Of a DNA stretch of 35,052 bases, positions 1 to 7,446 are shown in pieces. The notes beneath the pieces are model-generated. The model saw nothing but the letters and a program-made list of their open reading frames with translations, was not told where the DNA came from and did no database searches. Both the position numbers and the translations under genes were made by a program. The DNA is taken from positions 1 through 35,052 of the forward strand of contig JAEZGY010000066.1 in assembly GCA_023416695.1 (NCBI GenBank), given 5' to 3'. The DNA is from Bacillota bacterium (lineage in GTDB: Bacteria > Bacillota > Clostridia > Lachnospirales > Lachnospiraceae). Within the stretch, counting starts at the first letter, position 1; every line of letters starts with the position of its first letter.

Positions 1-863
1 TGCTCTACTAGTTTACTGTCCTCCATGGAGGCAGCAACCTGAGCACAGCTGGTATTAACCACAACTAAAGCTTTATCGATATAGGAAATGGAGTTTGGAT
101 ATTTTAATCCCTTAAGAGTAGTAGAAAACCATTCTAGAACATCTAAGGCCGAGGAAAAGTCGCTATCGTTTCCATAACAGTTAGCAAGACCTAGTGTCGT
201 ACGGAATAAGCTTACTATTGATTCTAATAGACAATCAGAGAGGTAGGGTATTGCCTCCTGGTATTTCTGAACCATCGTCAACAGATAACCAATCATTGCG
301 CTGTTTAAGCCAGAGGAATTGTATTTCTTCAGGTGTTCAATGGCTTTATCTATATCTCCTAATGAAATATAAACCTCACCTATACTGGAGTGAATTCTTG
401 ATTCGCTAATTAAAGGATTGGTATTCTGTGAAATTAAACTACATGCAGTTTCATATAGTTGGAGGGCTTTATAAAGAGAAGAATGGTTATTTTCTTCTAC
501 CCCTTCAATATGGTATAGCACAGAACTTTCATAAACCACTTCAAAATGATTCGGAAACCGTTGTAAGGCTTTTTCCGCTTCCATCATTCCATCCTTATAG
601 TTTTTCTGCAGGCAAAGATTATGGATTTTCTCTGAAGCAGATGTTGCAGTTCTACAGGTTAGTTGGTAACCTAATAACACATCAATGGATATCTCAAAGA
701 AATCAGCTAGTACGGGAAGCATTGCAATATCAGGGGAAGACAAGCCAGATTCCCATTTAGAGACTGCACCTATGGTAACTCCTACCGCTTCAGCAAGCTG
801 TTCTTGTGTTAAATTCATACTTTTACGGTGGCTGCGTATTATATCACTTATATTTGACTTCAT
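1..863 (-). CDS. XRE-family regulator with TPR-like C-terminal region (3' truncated by window edge)
   Basis: I read this frame by reverse-complementing the sequence: it is open from an ATG at 863 to the window start (287 codons) with no stop, so the C terminus lies outside. Residues about 5-60 form an XRE/Cro-type helix-turn-helix (LTQEQLAEAVGVTIGAVSKW, then a LPVLADFFEISIDVLLGY-like end). The remainder is helical with repeated Leu/Ala/Tyr patterns typical of TPR repeats, as in peptide-sensing or stress regulators of Firmicutes. A GAGGAGG ribosome-binding site precedes the start. It is divergent from the MerR-type gene at 1117. Its target and ligand cannot be told. The plus-strand open frames over this stretch are shadows. 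Confidence 0.85.
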   Translation of the reverse strand, partial: MKSNISDIIRSHRKSMNLTQEQLAEAVGVTIGAVSKWESGLSSPDIAMLPVLADFFEISIDVLLGYQLTCRTATSASEKIHNLCLQKNYKDGMMEAEKALQRFPNHFEVVYESSVLYHIEGVEENNHSSLYKALQLYETACSLISQNTNPLISESRIHSSIGEVYISLGDIDKAIEHLKKYNSSGLNSAMIGYLLTMVQKYQEAIPYLSDCLLESIVSLFRTTLGLANCYGNDSDFSSALDVLEWFSTTLKGLKYPNSISYIDKALVVVNTSCAQVAASMEDSKLVE

Positions 864-887
864 ATGGATACCTCCTCGTTTAGATGT

Positions 888-916
888 ATTATAAAGGACA
901 TTTAGGAGTATTGGAA
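888..916 (-). promoter_or_regulatory. possible promoter of the XRE-type regulator
   Basis: On the minus strand a perfect TATAAT (893-888) lies 17 bp downstream of a weak -35, TTCCAA (916-911), and about 25 bp before the start codon at 863. The -35 match is poor, so activation or a different -35 is possible. Confidence 0.4.
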
Positions 917-932
917 TATACTGTTAATACAA

Positions 933-956
933 TTGGTAAAAATATTTTTTTACCAA
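933..956. promoter_or_regulatory. 24-bp near-perfect palindrome, candidate operator
   Basis: TTGGTAAAAATA followed by TTTTTTTACCAA: the two 12-bp halves match as an inverted repeat at 11 of 12 positions. It sits between the divergent XRE-type and MerR-type genes, 17 bp upstream of the possible -35 of the XRE gene. The symmetric TTGGTAAA ends suggest a dimeric-repressor site. Binding by either neighbouring regulator is an inference. Confidence 0.5.
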
Positions 957-1062
957 CGGTATATTTTGCTTGAATTAGTGTAATTGTTCAAAGAATGTAT
1001 GATTTTAGAACATGGTCTGATTCCATGTCGATGAAAACTATGTAAATATATGGAAATGTTTA

Positions 1063-1090
1063 TTGAAAATCGTTCTTCCTATGCTATAAT
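1063..1090 (+). promoter_or_regulatory. sigma-A-type promoter of the MerR-type gene
   Basis: TTGAAA (1063-1068), a 16-bp spacer and TATAAT (1085-1090). It is followed by AAAGGAGG (1103-1110) and the ATG at 1117, so the leader is about 20 nt. The spacer lacks the 19-bp stretch typical of MerR-activated promoters. Confidence 0.75.
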
Positions 1091-1116
1091 TTAAAGTATG
1101 ATAAAGGAGGTATGGT

Positions 1117-1818
1117 ATGGGCGACAGTATCTATGTAATCTCACAAGTAGTGGAGAAGACAAATATTAAACCACATACTATTCGATATTGGGAAGACGAG
1201 TTGGATCTTACTATAAATCGTAATAATATGGGGCATAGATGTTTCACTGAAGAGAATATTGAGTTATTACTGAAGATTAAGGAGTTAAAGGATCTGGGCT
1301 ACCAACTGAAAGCTATTAAGCTGTTGCTTCCAGATATAAAGAAAATAGAAGATTTAGACCGTGTAGGAATTCTTAAGCTTAAAGATGAGATGAATCTTCG
1401 TGCAATGGGTCTAGATATAGAAAGGCAGCAAGTAATGGAACATAGAGAACAAGTGGAAGAGAACGCAAGTGATTCACAAGGTGGACATGCCACTTCACAG
1501 CTTATGGAAGCAAAGAGTCATAACTTGATGATAAAGTCATCTACTACAGAGAAGATGAATCAGTTTCAGGATATTATGAAACGTATTATGTTAGATGCCG
1601 TAAGAGAGAATAATGTAGATATTACGGAAGCAGTAACAGAAAAGGTTACAGATTCTGTTGTCAAGGAGATGGACTACCTACTTCGTATTCGAGAGGACAG
1701 AGAGGAAGAGAGATTTAAGAAGTTAGATGAGACAATTAGAGGAGTTCAGAAAAGTAGACAGGAAGTGGCGGCTACCATATCTAAGAGGAAGAAAAAAAGA
1801 ATGTTTGGAAAAGACTAA
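1117..1818 (+). CDS. MerR-family DNA-binding protein
   Basis: Predicted 233-residue protein. Residues about 5-75 carry a MerR-type winged helix: TIRYWEDELDL (recognition helix region), GHRCFTEENIELL (wing) and IKELKDLGYQLKAIKLLL. The middle is charged and helical. The C-terminal third (NVDITEAVTEKVTDSVVKEM, then RIREDREEERFKKLDE) looks coiled-coil and ends in a basic KRKKKR tail. There is no cysteine-rich effector-binding domain of the mercury or redox type, so this resembles the long coiled-coil MerR-like proteins of Firmicutes (RacA-like or DUF3967-like) rather than a metal sensor. RacA-type chromosome anchoring is only a possibility. Start chosen by AAAGGAGG and a good promoter. It ends at a bidirectional terminator. 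Confidence 0.85.
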   Translation: MGDSIYVISQVVEKTNIKPHTIRYWEDELDLTINRNNMGHRCFTEENIELLLKIKELKDLGYQLKAIKLLLPDIKKIEDLDRVGILKLKDEMNLRAMGLDIERQQVMEHREQVEENASDSQGGHATSQLMEAKSHNLMIKSSTTEKMNQFQDIMKRIMLDAVRENNVDITEAVTEKVTDSVVKEMDYLLRIREDREEERFKKLDETIRGVQKSRQEVAATISKRKKKRMFGKD

Positions 1819-1821
1819 ATA

Positions 1822-1868
1822 AAAAGGAGCTTGGCACATCATAGGACGAAGTGCTTTCAGCTCCTTTT
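1822..1868. terminator. bidirectional terminator between MerR gene and ferredoxin
   Basis: AAAAGGAGCT (1822-1831) pairs with AGCTCCTTTT (1859-1868), with a short inner GGCAC/GTGC pairing. T-rich tails are present on both strands, consistent with terminating the converging genes. Confidence 0.8.
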
Positions 1869-1919
1869 ATATTGGTCTATAACTCGGTATAGTCCTAATG
1901 ACTATTAAATGATTTATGA

Positions 1920-2087
1920 TTAGCCTTCGATGGACTCTGTTGGACAGACAGCTTCGCAAGCGCCACAATCGATACAAGTGTCTGCATCGATAACATATTG
2001 ACTATCTCCTGCAGAAATTGCGCTAACTGGACATTCTGGTTCACAAGCTCCACAGCTAATACAAGTATCTTTAATTACATGTGCCAT
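1920..2087 (-). CDS. small 2[4Fe-4S] ferredoxin
   Basis: A 55-residue protein starting MAHVIKDTCISCGACEPECP. It has two clostridial-type cluster motifs: CISCGACEPECP at residues 9-20 and CIDCGACEAVCP at about 38-49, each CxxCxxCxxxCP. That is the typical length and pattern of a soluble bacterial ferredoxin that carries electrons between pyruvate oxidation, hydrogenase and Rnf. AAAAAGGAGG precedes the ATG, and a TTGTAT/TAAAAT promoter lies upstream, so it is probably transcribed on its own rather than with pflA. It could supply electrons to Rnf (24182-29334) or reduce PflA; neither is shown by the sequence. Confidence 0.95.
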   Translation of the reverse strand: MAHVIKDTCISCGACEPECPVSAISAGDSQYVIDADTCIDCGACEAVCPTESIEG

Positions 2088-2121
2088 AATATTATCCTCC
2101 TTTTTAAGTAAATTCGCTTAT

Positions 2122-2150
2122 ATTTTAACTTAAATGTGGGAATAATACAA
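2122..2150 (-). promoter_or_regulatory. promoter of the ferredoxin gene
   Basis: Minus strand: TTGTAT (2150-2145), 17-bp spacer, TAAAAT (2127-2122), about 35 bp before the ATG at 2087. Confidence 0.6.
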
Positions 2151-2189
2151 TACTTTAGGACAGGTTTTTTATTTAGTACATAGAGATCG

Positions 2190-2936
2190 TTATCCCTTAA
2201 TACGTGCCTTCATGCCTTTAAGAATCATATTTCTGGCATGAACTGCATCATCCTTCGTGGCAGCTTTAACGCCCTTTAAAGGAAATGGAATTCCAAGGCG
2301 TTCATATTTGACTTCACCCATAGTGTGGTATGGTAACACATCTAGGGCTTTGATGTTTTTTAGTTGTCCTAAAAAGTACCCCAATTGATATAAGTCTTCC
2401 TCTATTGTGGTTATTTCAGGAACTACTACGTGGCGAATCCATACTGGTATATTGTTCTCATTCAGATACTGTGCGAAGCCAAGTATGCCCTTGTTATCAG
2501 CCCCTGTAAGTTCTTTATGCTTGGTGGAATCAATATGCTTGATATCCAATAGAATTAAGTCTGTTACCTCCATAAGCTCCTTAAGCTTCTGCTGTTGGAC
2601 CTCATTATCTGATTGATATACAATTCCAGAGGTATCAATGCAAGTATGAATTCCTCTTTCCTTACACTTAGTAAATAGGTCTATAAGAAAATCCATCTGA
2701 AGTAGGGGTTCCCCGCCCGTAACAGTGATTCCCCCGTTTTTCAGGAACTCCTTACATGCCTCATATTGTTCTAAGATCTGAGATACCTCCATAAGGGTAC
2801 CACCGTCACAATTCCATGTGTCTGGATTGTGACAGTACTTACAGCGAAGAGGACAGCCTTGTGTAAATACCACAAAGCGAATACCAGGCCCATCTACTGT
2901 ACCACAGCTCTCAATAGAATGAATTCGACCTAACAT
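2190..2936 (-). CDS. pflA: pyruvate formate-lyase-activating enzyme (radical SAM)
   Basis: A 248-residue radical SAM enzyme that uses S-adenosylmethionine and a [4Fe-4S] cluster to abstract hydrogen from the conserved glycine of PFL. The cluster motif CPLRCKYC (C28, C32, C35) sits in the usual N-terminal place after RIHSIESCGTVDGPGIR. The SAM-binding GGEPLLQ follows, along with ICL/LDIKH-type segments (LILLDIKHID). Length matches PflA of other bacteria. It lies immediately downstream of the separate glycyl-radical subunit (stop at 2938, start at 2936), so the four pfl genes are very likely one transcript. Its substrate glycine is on the 78-residue protein at 2938-3174, not on the body. Confidence 0.96.
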   Translation of the reverse strand: MLGRIHSIESCGTVDGPGIRFVVFTQGCPLRCKYCHNPDTWNCDGGTLMEVSQILEQYEACKEFLKNGGITVTGGEPLLQMDFLIDLFTKCKERGIHTCIDTSGIVYQSDNEVQQQKLKELMEVTDLILLDIKHIDSTKHKELTGADNKGILGFAQYLNENNIPVWIRHVVVPEITTIEEDLYQLGYFLGQLKNIKALDVLPYHTMGEVKYERLGIPFPLKGVKAATKDDAVHARNMILKGMKARIKG

Positions 2937-2937
2937 C

Positions 2938-3174
2938 TTATATATTTTGGTGGAAAGTACGGGAAATAACGTCGTCCTGTTGTTCCTTTGTCAGCTTATT
3001 GAAGTTTACTGCATAGCCAGAAACACGTACGGTTAGCTGAGGATACAATTCAGGGTGCTTCTGTGCATCCAGTAAAGTCTCTTTTGTAAATACGTTTACA
3101 TTAAGGTGATGTCCACCCTTTTCTACATAACCATCTAATAATTGAACTAAGTTATCGATTTGTTGAGTTGCCAT
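2938..3174 (-). CDS. free-standing glycyl-radical subunit of split pyruvate formate-lyase
   Basis: A 78-residue protein equivalent to the C-terminal end of ordinary PFL. It carries HLNVNV (residues 23-28), YPQLTVRVSGYAVNF with the radical glycine at G53, and the terminal KEQQDDVISRTF element. In classical PFL this segment is fused to the ~680-residue barrel that here is encoded separately at 3388-5430. The E. coli spare-part protein YfiD/GrcA is a known precedent for a free radical domain that restores a damaged PFL. Here the free domain appears to be the only intact copy. Its own start is supported by AGGAGG eight bases upstream of the ATG. It should bind the body, be activated by PflA and pass the radical to the catalytic cysteines. 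Confidence 0.9.
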   Translation of the reverse strand: MATQQIDNLVQLLDGYVEKGGHHLNVNVFTKETLLDAQKHPELYPQLTVRVSGYAVNFNKLTKEQQDDVISRTFHQNI

Positions 3175-3185
3175 AAATGATCCTC

Positions 3186-3386
3186 CTATTCTTCATCAAT
3201 GCCTTTCTGTATGGTTGGAACAGCACATGCTTGGTTTCCACGGGAACAGTCGTTGCTTTTATAGGTTTTTACCTGTAGGTCCTCTCCGTCACTAGGGTTT
3301 ACTAAAAGATTGATGTGACCTACACCATCTAAAACGCAGCTATCTAGCATTTCAATAATGTTGTCAATTTGTTTTTTTTCATTCAT
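3186..3386 (-). CDS. 66-residue degenerate radical-domain-like protein in the pfl operon
   Basis: The protein begins MNEKKQIDNIIEMLDSCVLD, followed by GVGHINLLVN. This aligns by eye with the start of the downstream glycyl-radical subunit (QIDNLVQLLDGYV, GGHHLNVNV): QIDN, LD, V, G, H-x-N and V are shared. After that it diverges, lacks RVSGYAV and ends NQACAVPTIQKGIDEE. The similarity suggests a duplicated radical domain that lost its glycine loop. A GTG at 3395, overlapping the pflB stop, is possible, but AGGTGA is better spaced for the ATG at 3386, one base past the pflB stop. It has three cysteines. Function unknown: a structural filler, a regulator of the radical subunit, or a decaying remnant. 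Confidence 0.7.
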   Translation of the reverse strand: MNEKKQIDNIIEMLDSCVLDGVGHINLLVNPSDGEDLQVKTYKSNDCSRGNQACAVPTIQKGIDEE

Positions 3387-3387
3387 A

Positions 3388-5430
3388 TTATTCACCTAGA
3401 GCATCGAGATCGATCTCTCCGGTAAACAGCTGATCATCCTTACCAAGAGCTCCTGGTACAATAGAGAAGGTGTTGCTGATACCGTCCTGTGCATGTTTAA
3501 ATGGTAACTTTGCTACGGAAGCAAGGGAAGCGACTGCTCCGTGAGTATCTCTGCGGTGCATTGGATTAGCACCTGGTGCAAGAGGTTCTCCGATACGTCT
3601 TCCGTCTGGTGTATTTCCTGTCTTCTTACCATACACTACGTTAGAAGTAATGGTTAAGATAGACATAGTTGGGAAGCTATCACGGTAAGTGTGATGCTTA
3701 CGAATTTTATCCATAAAGTTCTTTACAAGATCTACTGCAAATTGGTCAACACGGTCGTCATTATTTCCGTATTTAGGGAAATCACCTTCTACCTCGAAGT
3801 CAGTAACAACACCGTTCTCGTCGCGAATTGGTTTTACCTTAGCATATTTGATAGCACTAAGGGAGTCTGCTACAACACTAAGACCAGCAATACCAGTTGC
3901 GAAGTATCTCTTAACTTCTCTGTCATGAAGGGCCATTTGAATTTTCTCATAGCAGTATTTATCATGCATGAAATGAATAACGTTAAGAGTATTTACATAT
4001 AATCCTGCTAACCATTCCATCATATCGTCAAACTTTTGAATCACATCGTCATAGTCAAGGTATTCACCCTCTGCTGGCTGGAACTTAGGTCCAACTTGAA
4101 TCTTAAGTTTTTCATCTACACCGCCATTAATTGCGTAAAGAAGACACTTTGCTAAGTTAGCACGAGCACCAAAGAATTGCATTTCCTTACCGATACGCAT
4201 AGAGGATACACAACAAGCAATTGCATAATCATCTCCGTGGGTCTGTCTCATTAAATCATCGTTTTCATATTGAATAGAAGAAGATTTTATAGACATTTTC
4301 GCACAGTATTCCTTAAAGTTTCTAGGAAGACGAGTGGACCAAAGAACGGTTAAGTTAGGTTCAGGTGAAGTTCCTAAGTTATCTAAAGTATGAAGATAGC
4401 GGAAAGAAGTCTTAGTTACTAAGTGACGTCCATCTACACCTACACCGGCAATGGATTCTGTAACCCAAGTAGGGTCACCGGAGAAAAGTGCGTTATACTC
4501 AGGAGTACGAGCAAATTTTACAAGTCTTAACTTCATAATGAAGTGATCGATGTATTCCTGTGCCTGCTCTTCGGTAATTACACCATTTCTTAAATCTCTT
4601 TCAATATAGATATCTAAGAAGGTAGAGGTTCTACCTAGGCTCATGGCAGCTCCATTTTGTTCCTTTACAGCGGCTAGGTATCCTAGGTATAACCATTGGA
4701 TAGCTTCTTTTGCATTTGCTGCTGGCTTAGAGATATCGAAGCCATAAATGTTACCTAATTCTTTTAACTCTCCTAAAGCACGAATCTGCTCAGAAAGCTC
4801 TTCTCTTAGGCGCATGTTCTTGGAAGTCATACGTACTAGAGAAGTACTAAGCTGATTTTTCTTATCTTCAATCAGCATATCAACACCGTATAAAGCTACA
4901 CGACGGTAATCACCAATAATACGACCACGACCATAGGCGTCTGGAAGACCGGTAATAATACCAGACTTTCTTGCTAAACGCATCTCAGGAGTGTAAACAT
5001 CGAATACTCCTTGGTTATGAGTCTTTCTGTATTTTGTAAATATGTCAACAACCTCAGGGTCTACTTCATAACCATTCTCATGACACGCATTTTGCGCCAT
5101 ACGAATACCACCAAATGGTTGAAGAGAACGCTTAAAAGGTTTATCAGTTTGAAAACCAACTATAGTTTCTAACTCTTTATCTAAGTATCCAGGGCCATGG
5201 GAAGTGATTGTGGAAACAATCTTTGTATCCATATCTAATACACCACCAGCTTCCAGTTCCTTTTTGGATAAATCCATAACCTGTGCCCAAAGCTTCTTTG
5301 TAGCTTCTGTTGGGGCAGCTAAAAAGGAATCATCGCCATCATACATGGTGTAGTTTTCCTGAATGAAGTCCCTAACATTAACGGAAGTAGACCATTTTCC
5401 TTGTTTAAATCCTAACCATTCTGCCTTCAT
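3388..5430 (-). CDS. pflB: pyruvate formate-lyase catalytic body lacking the C-terminal glycyl-radical domain
   Basis: A 680-residue protein with the PFL barrel; the enzyme cleaves pyruvate plus CoA to acetyl-CoA and formate. Seen: the catalytic Cys pair in ACCVSSMRIG (C406-C407), GRGRIIGDYRRVALYGVD, TSTFLDIYIERDL and GNTPDGRRIGEPLAPGANP. It stops shortly after FSIVPGALGKDD at DLDALGE, where one-piece PFLs (about 750-760 residues) continue into the radical domain. The TAA is followed at once by the small reading frame at 3386. The missing end is supplied by the separate protein at 2938-3174. GGAGG precedes the ATG and a strong promoter lies at 5569-5598. This is a clean subunit boundary, not an obvious frameshift. 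Confidence 0.95.
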   Translation of the reverse strand: MKAEWLGFKQGKWSTSVNVRDFIQENYTMYDGDDSFLAAPTEATKKLWAQVMDLSKKELEAGGVLDMDTKIVSTITSHGPGYLDKELETIVGFQTDKPFKRSLQPFGGIRMAQNACHENGYEVDPEVVDIFTKYRKTHNQGVFDVYTPEMRLARKSGIITGLPDAYGRGRIIGDYRRVALYGVDMLIEDKKNQLSTSLVRMTSKNMRLREELSEQIRALGELKELGNIYGFDISKPAANAKEAIQWLYLGYLAAVKEQNGAAMSLGRTSTFLDIYIERDLRNGVITEEQAQEYIDHFIMKLRLVKFARTPEYNALFSGDPTWVTESIAGVGVDGRHLVTKTSFRYLHTLDNLGTSPEPNLTVLWSTRLPRNFKEYCAKMSIKSSSIQYENDDLMRQTHGDDYAIACCVSSMRIGKEMQFFGARANLAKCLLYAINGGVDEKLKIQVGPKFQPAEGEYLDYDDVIQKFDDMMEWLAGLYVNTLNVIHFMHDKYCYEKIQMALHDREVKRYFATGIAGLSVVADSLSAIKYAKVKPIRDENGVVTDFEVEGDFPKYGNNDDRVDQFAVDLVKNFMDKIRKHHTYRDSFPTMSILTITSNVVYGKKTGNTPDGRRIGEPLAPGANPMHRRDTHGAVASLASVAKLPFKHAQDGISNTFSIVPGALGKDDQLFTGEIDLDALGE

Positions 5431-5929
5431 TTCGTTTCCTCCTTCTTAAAACATCAATTACCGTTACTCCATATAGTCTATCAACTACAAAATTTCTTTT
5501 GTTATTAAAGCAAATAAATAGGATGAGAACACCAATTTATGGGACTTGGTGAATTCCTGTCTTCGTGTATTATATGATAAGATTTAGGTATCCGTCAACC
5601 AACTGGAGCGGCCAGTATATGGCAGTAAATAATAAAAAAGTTCAATAATATAGAAGGCTACCAAAGGTGTTTTATAATAAAAACAAAAGATTTGTGTATT
5701 TTGTATACAATCCTTTCTGTAATGAAAATTTTACTATAAGAAATGTTTGTGGAAAAAATAAAAATATGTTGAGATAAGGCAAAATGACAAATTTGATAAA
5801 TACAGTCAAATGATATATTTTATCGGTAGAAATGATTGGAAAACACCACCCCTTGCCCTTGACGACATGAGAGATGTGGAATATAATAACCTTATTTCAA
5901 AAATCTATATTAACATGGGAGGTAAAAAC
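5431..5929. other. 499-bp divergent intergenic region, pflB to DUF1858 gene
   Basis: Contains the pfl promoter and leader, a perfect 10-bp palindrome TTGTATACAA (5701-5710), and a possible weak plus-strand promoter TTGATA (5793-5798) with TATATT (5814-5819, 15-bp spacer). The in-frame extension of the downstream gene from 5810 has no ribosome-binding site and is not taken as coding. I see no RNA gene here. Confidence 0.5.
5569..5598 (-). promoter_or_regulatory. promoter of the pfl operon
   Basis: Minus strand: TTGACG (5598-5593), 18-bp spacer, TATAAT (5574-5569). Transcription would begin near 5562, giving a leader of about 130 nt before pflB. The leader contains a short inverted repeat, CACCAA (5530-5535) with TTGGTG (5546-5551). 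Confidence 0.75.
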
Positions 5930-6133
5930 ATGGCTAAGATATCAAAAGATATGGTGATTGCTGAAGTGATTCAGATTGATCAGGGACTTATTCCTATTTT
6001 ATTAAATGCTGGTATGCATTGCCTTGGATGTCCATCTGCTCAGGCTGAAAGCTTAGAGGAAGCAGCTATGGTTCACGGAATGGATGCAGATGCATTGGTT
6101 GCAGACTTAAATGCATACCTTGAGAGTAAATAA
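5930..6133 (+). CDS. DUF1858 redox-disulfide protein (hybrid-cluster-protein-associated type)
   Basis: A 67-residue protein, MAKISKDMVIAEVIQID..., with the family signature HCLGCPSAQAESLEEAAMVH. This is a CxxC pair followed by the ETLEEAA-type helix seen in small proteins linked to hybrid cluster protein and redox disulfide chemistry. The start at 5930 is fixed by GGGAGG (5917-5922); a longer frame from 5810 has no such site. It stands alone between pflB (divergent) and a terminator shared with mecA. A role in thiol redox or nitrosative stress is inferred from the family; the substrate is not known. Confidence 0.85.
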   Translation: MAKISKDMVIAEVIQIDQGLIPILLNAGMHCLGCPSAQAESLEEAAMVHGMDADALVADLNAYLESK

Positions 6134-6189
6134 TAAGAATTACTCTTTAAGATATAGTAAACTTAATAGTGCTTGCTATTTTGATAATC

Positions 6190-6235
6190 AAAAAGTGCTT
6201 CCCCGTCTCAATATAGAGAAGGAGAAGCACTTTTT
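6190..6235. terminator. bidirectional terminator between DUF1858 gene and mecA
   Basis: AAAAAGTGCTTC (6190-6201) pairs perfectly with GAAGCACTTTTT (6224-6235), with T-runs on both strands. It suits both converging genes. Confidence 0.9.
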
Positions 6236-6289
6236 ATTTCACTGGGAATTGTAAGCAAAACACTTTGGTTTCTTTCGTTATATATTGTT

Positions 6290-7081
6290 TTACATAACAG
6301 AAAGAATCTGAATAGCAGTATTCTTTACAATAACATCATAGTGTTCCTTATAAAAGGCAAGAGATGCATAAGTGCTTCTTTCCATTCTGCCATACTCGGA
6401 AATGAAGTTACAAATCTGATTAAACTCTTGTGGAGTGTGGTCAGAACTATTCAGAACTAGATAGTATGTGCCACTTACTGTATCTTTATATAAATCATTC
6501 TCACCATGATATAAACCTATTAGGTTAGTGCTAAGCTGTATTACCTCTTCAAGAGAATGAAAAGAAAATACTTTGTAAACCTTTTGCTTTGGATTATACT
6601 CACTGGAAGGACGCTTAACATCGCTAGTAGTATCTGCATTGGTTTCATAGAGATCATTCTTGTCCGTAGTCTCTTTGGAAGAGTTCTTATCCATATCGAG
6701 AAGTTCATCTAACTGACTAAAACAGTTAATAATCTCATCTGCATAAGAATTATCATCCTCTTCTTCATCCTCATCGACTTCCTCATCCGTCTCCTCAGGA
6801 GAGAATTTGGAAAAACGAGTATCTAATTCATCAGGATCCTCCACTTTTGTAACAACGAGTATCAAGCTCTCTGGAGAAATAGGGATAGCTTCAATCATAA
6901 GAGGAATATCGTCTGCTTCGAATCCAAATTCAAAAGCAGCTTGCTGCATCATATCGCGGAAAAGCAATTTAGCTTTCTCGGTACCGTAAGCTAGTTCACT
7001 TAAACGCAATTGGCGATCCATTAGGTCTTCTTTGTTAAGGGTACAGCGAATCTGATTCTCACTAATCTTTTCAATCTTCAT
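6290..7081 (-). CDS. mecA: adaptor protein MecA
   Basis: A 263-residue protein. The N-terminal substrate-binding domain, beginning MKIEKISENQIRCTLNKEDL, is followed by the MecA pattern LLFRDMMQQAAFEFGFEADD. A very acidic linker sits at residues about 97-115 (EETDEEVDEDEEED). The C-terminal domain (KVYKVFSFHSLEEVIQLS...) is where MecA proteins bind the ClpC ATPase. MecA delivers substrates to ClpCP for unfolding and degradation; in Bacillus it controls competence, while the clients in clostridia are unclear. Length is slightly above the Bacillus protein. GAAAGGATG precedes the ATG. Transcribed alone, ending at the shared terminator. Confidence 0.9.
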   Translation of the reverse strand: MKIEKISENQIRCTLNKEDLMDRQLRLSELAYGTEKAKLLFRDMMQQAAFEFGFEADDIPLMIEAIPISPESLILVVTKVEDPDELDTRFSKFSPEETDEEVDEDEEEDDNSYADEIINCFSQLDELLDMDKNSSKETTDKNDLYETNADTTSDVKRPSSEYNPKQKVYKVFSFHSLEEVIQLSTNLIGLYHGENDLYKDTVSGTYYLVLNSSDHTPQEFNQICNFISEYGRMERSTYASLAFYKEHYDVIVKNTAIQILSVM

Positions 7082-7446
7082 CGAATCACATCCTTTCTTG
7101 CTCGCATAAGTTAGGTTAAGACCATAATATAGTATATGCGAATCTACCTGTTATATTGTAATACTGTGATCGAAACTTATGGAATAAATGTACTTCAAGG
7201 TCTTAGACAGCTTATTTTTACTAAAAAACAGAGTCCTCTTGAATGTGTATAAAGTATAAGTGAATTCCTAGGCAAAGTCAATAACAGAGATATTAAATTT
7301 TGCTTTATAATCTTCTGTTTATAATACATATCGAGTGTTTTTCTTGAAAAGTTTATGTATAATAGATACATTAGGTGATTGACTAGAAAATTTGCCTATG
7401 CTAGACTAAAAAAAGTAGGAAAGACCATTTAAAGAAAGGGTTTTGT
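7082..7446. other. 365-bp divergent intergenic region, mecA to SbcD-like gene
   Basis: AT-rich and non-coding. It holds the leaders of both divergent genes. TATAAT at 7358-7363 may be the -10 for the rightward operon, but I find no acceptable -35. An imperfect inverted repeat (AACAGA near 7283, TCTGTT near 7313) has no T-tract. Nothing else is recognised. Confidence 0.35.

Noticed and set aside
194..894. Plus-strand open frames of 69-110 codons
   Set aside because: They lie antisense to a continuous 287-codon XRE-type reading frame with helix-turn-helix homology and a strong ribosome-binding site.
3371..3386. Run of eight A near the start of the 66-residue pfl gene, as a possible programmed frameshift joining PFL pieces
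   Set aside because: The pflB stop codon precedes the run, each downstream gene has its own ribosome-binding site, and the real radical subunit repeats the same domain start, so a shift would not rebuild a normal PFL.
5495..5520. Rex-like site (TTGTTATTAAAGCAAA) in the pfl leader
   Set aside because: The right half does not match TTAACAA, and the site lies well downstream of the predicted transcription start.
7282..7319. Inverted repeat AACAGA...TCTGTT as a terminator
   Set aside because: The stem is interrupted by bulges and has no T-run, and it lies between divergent genes where no terminator is needed.
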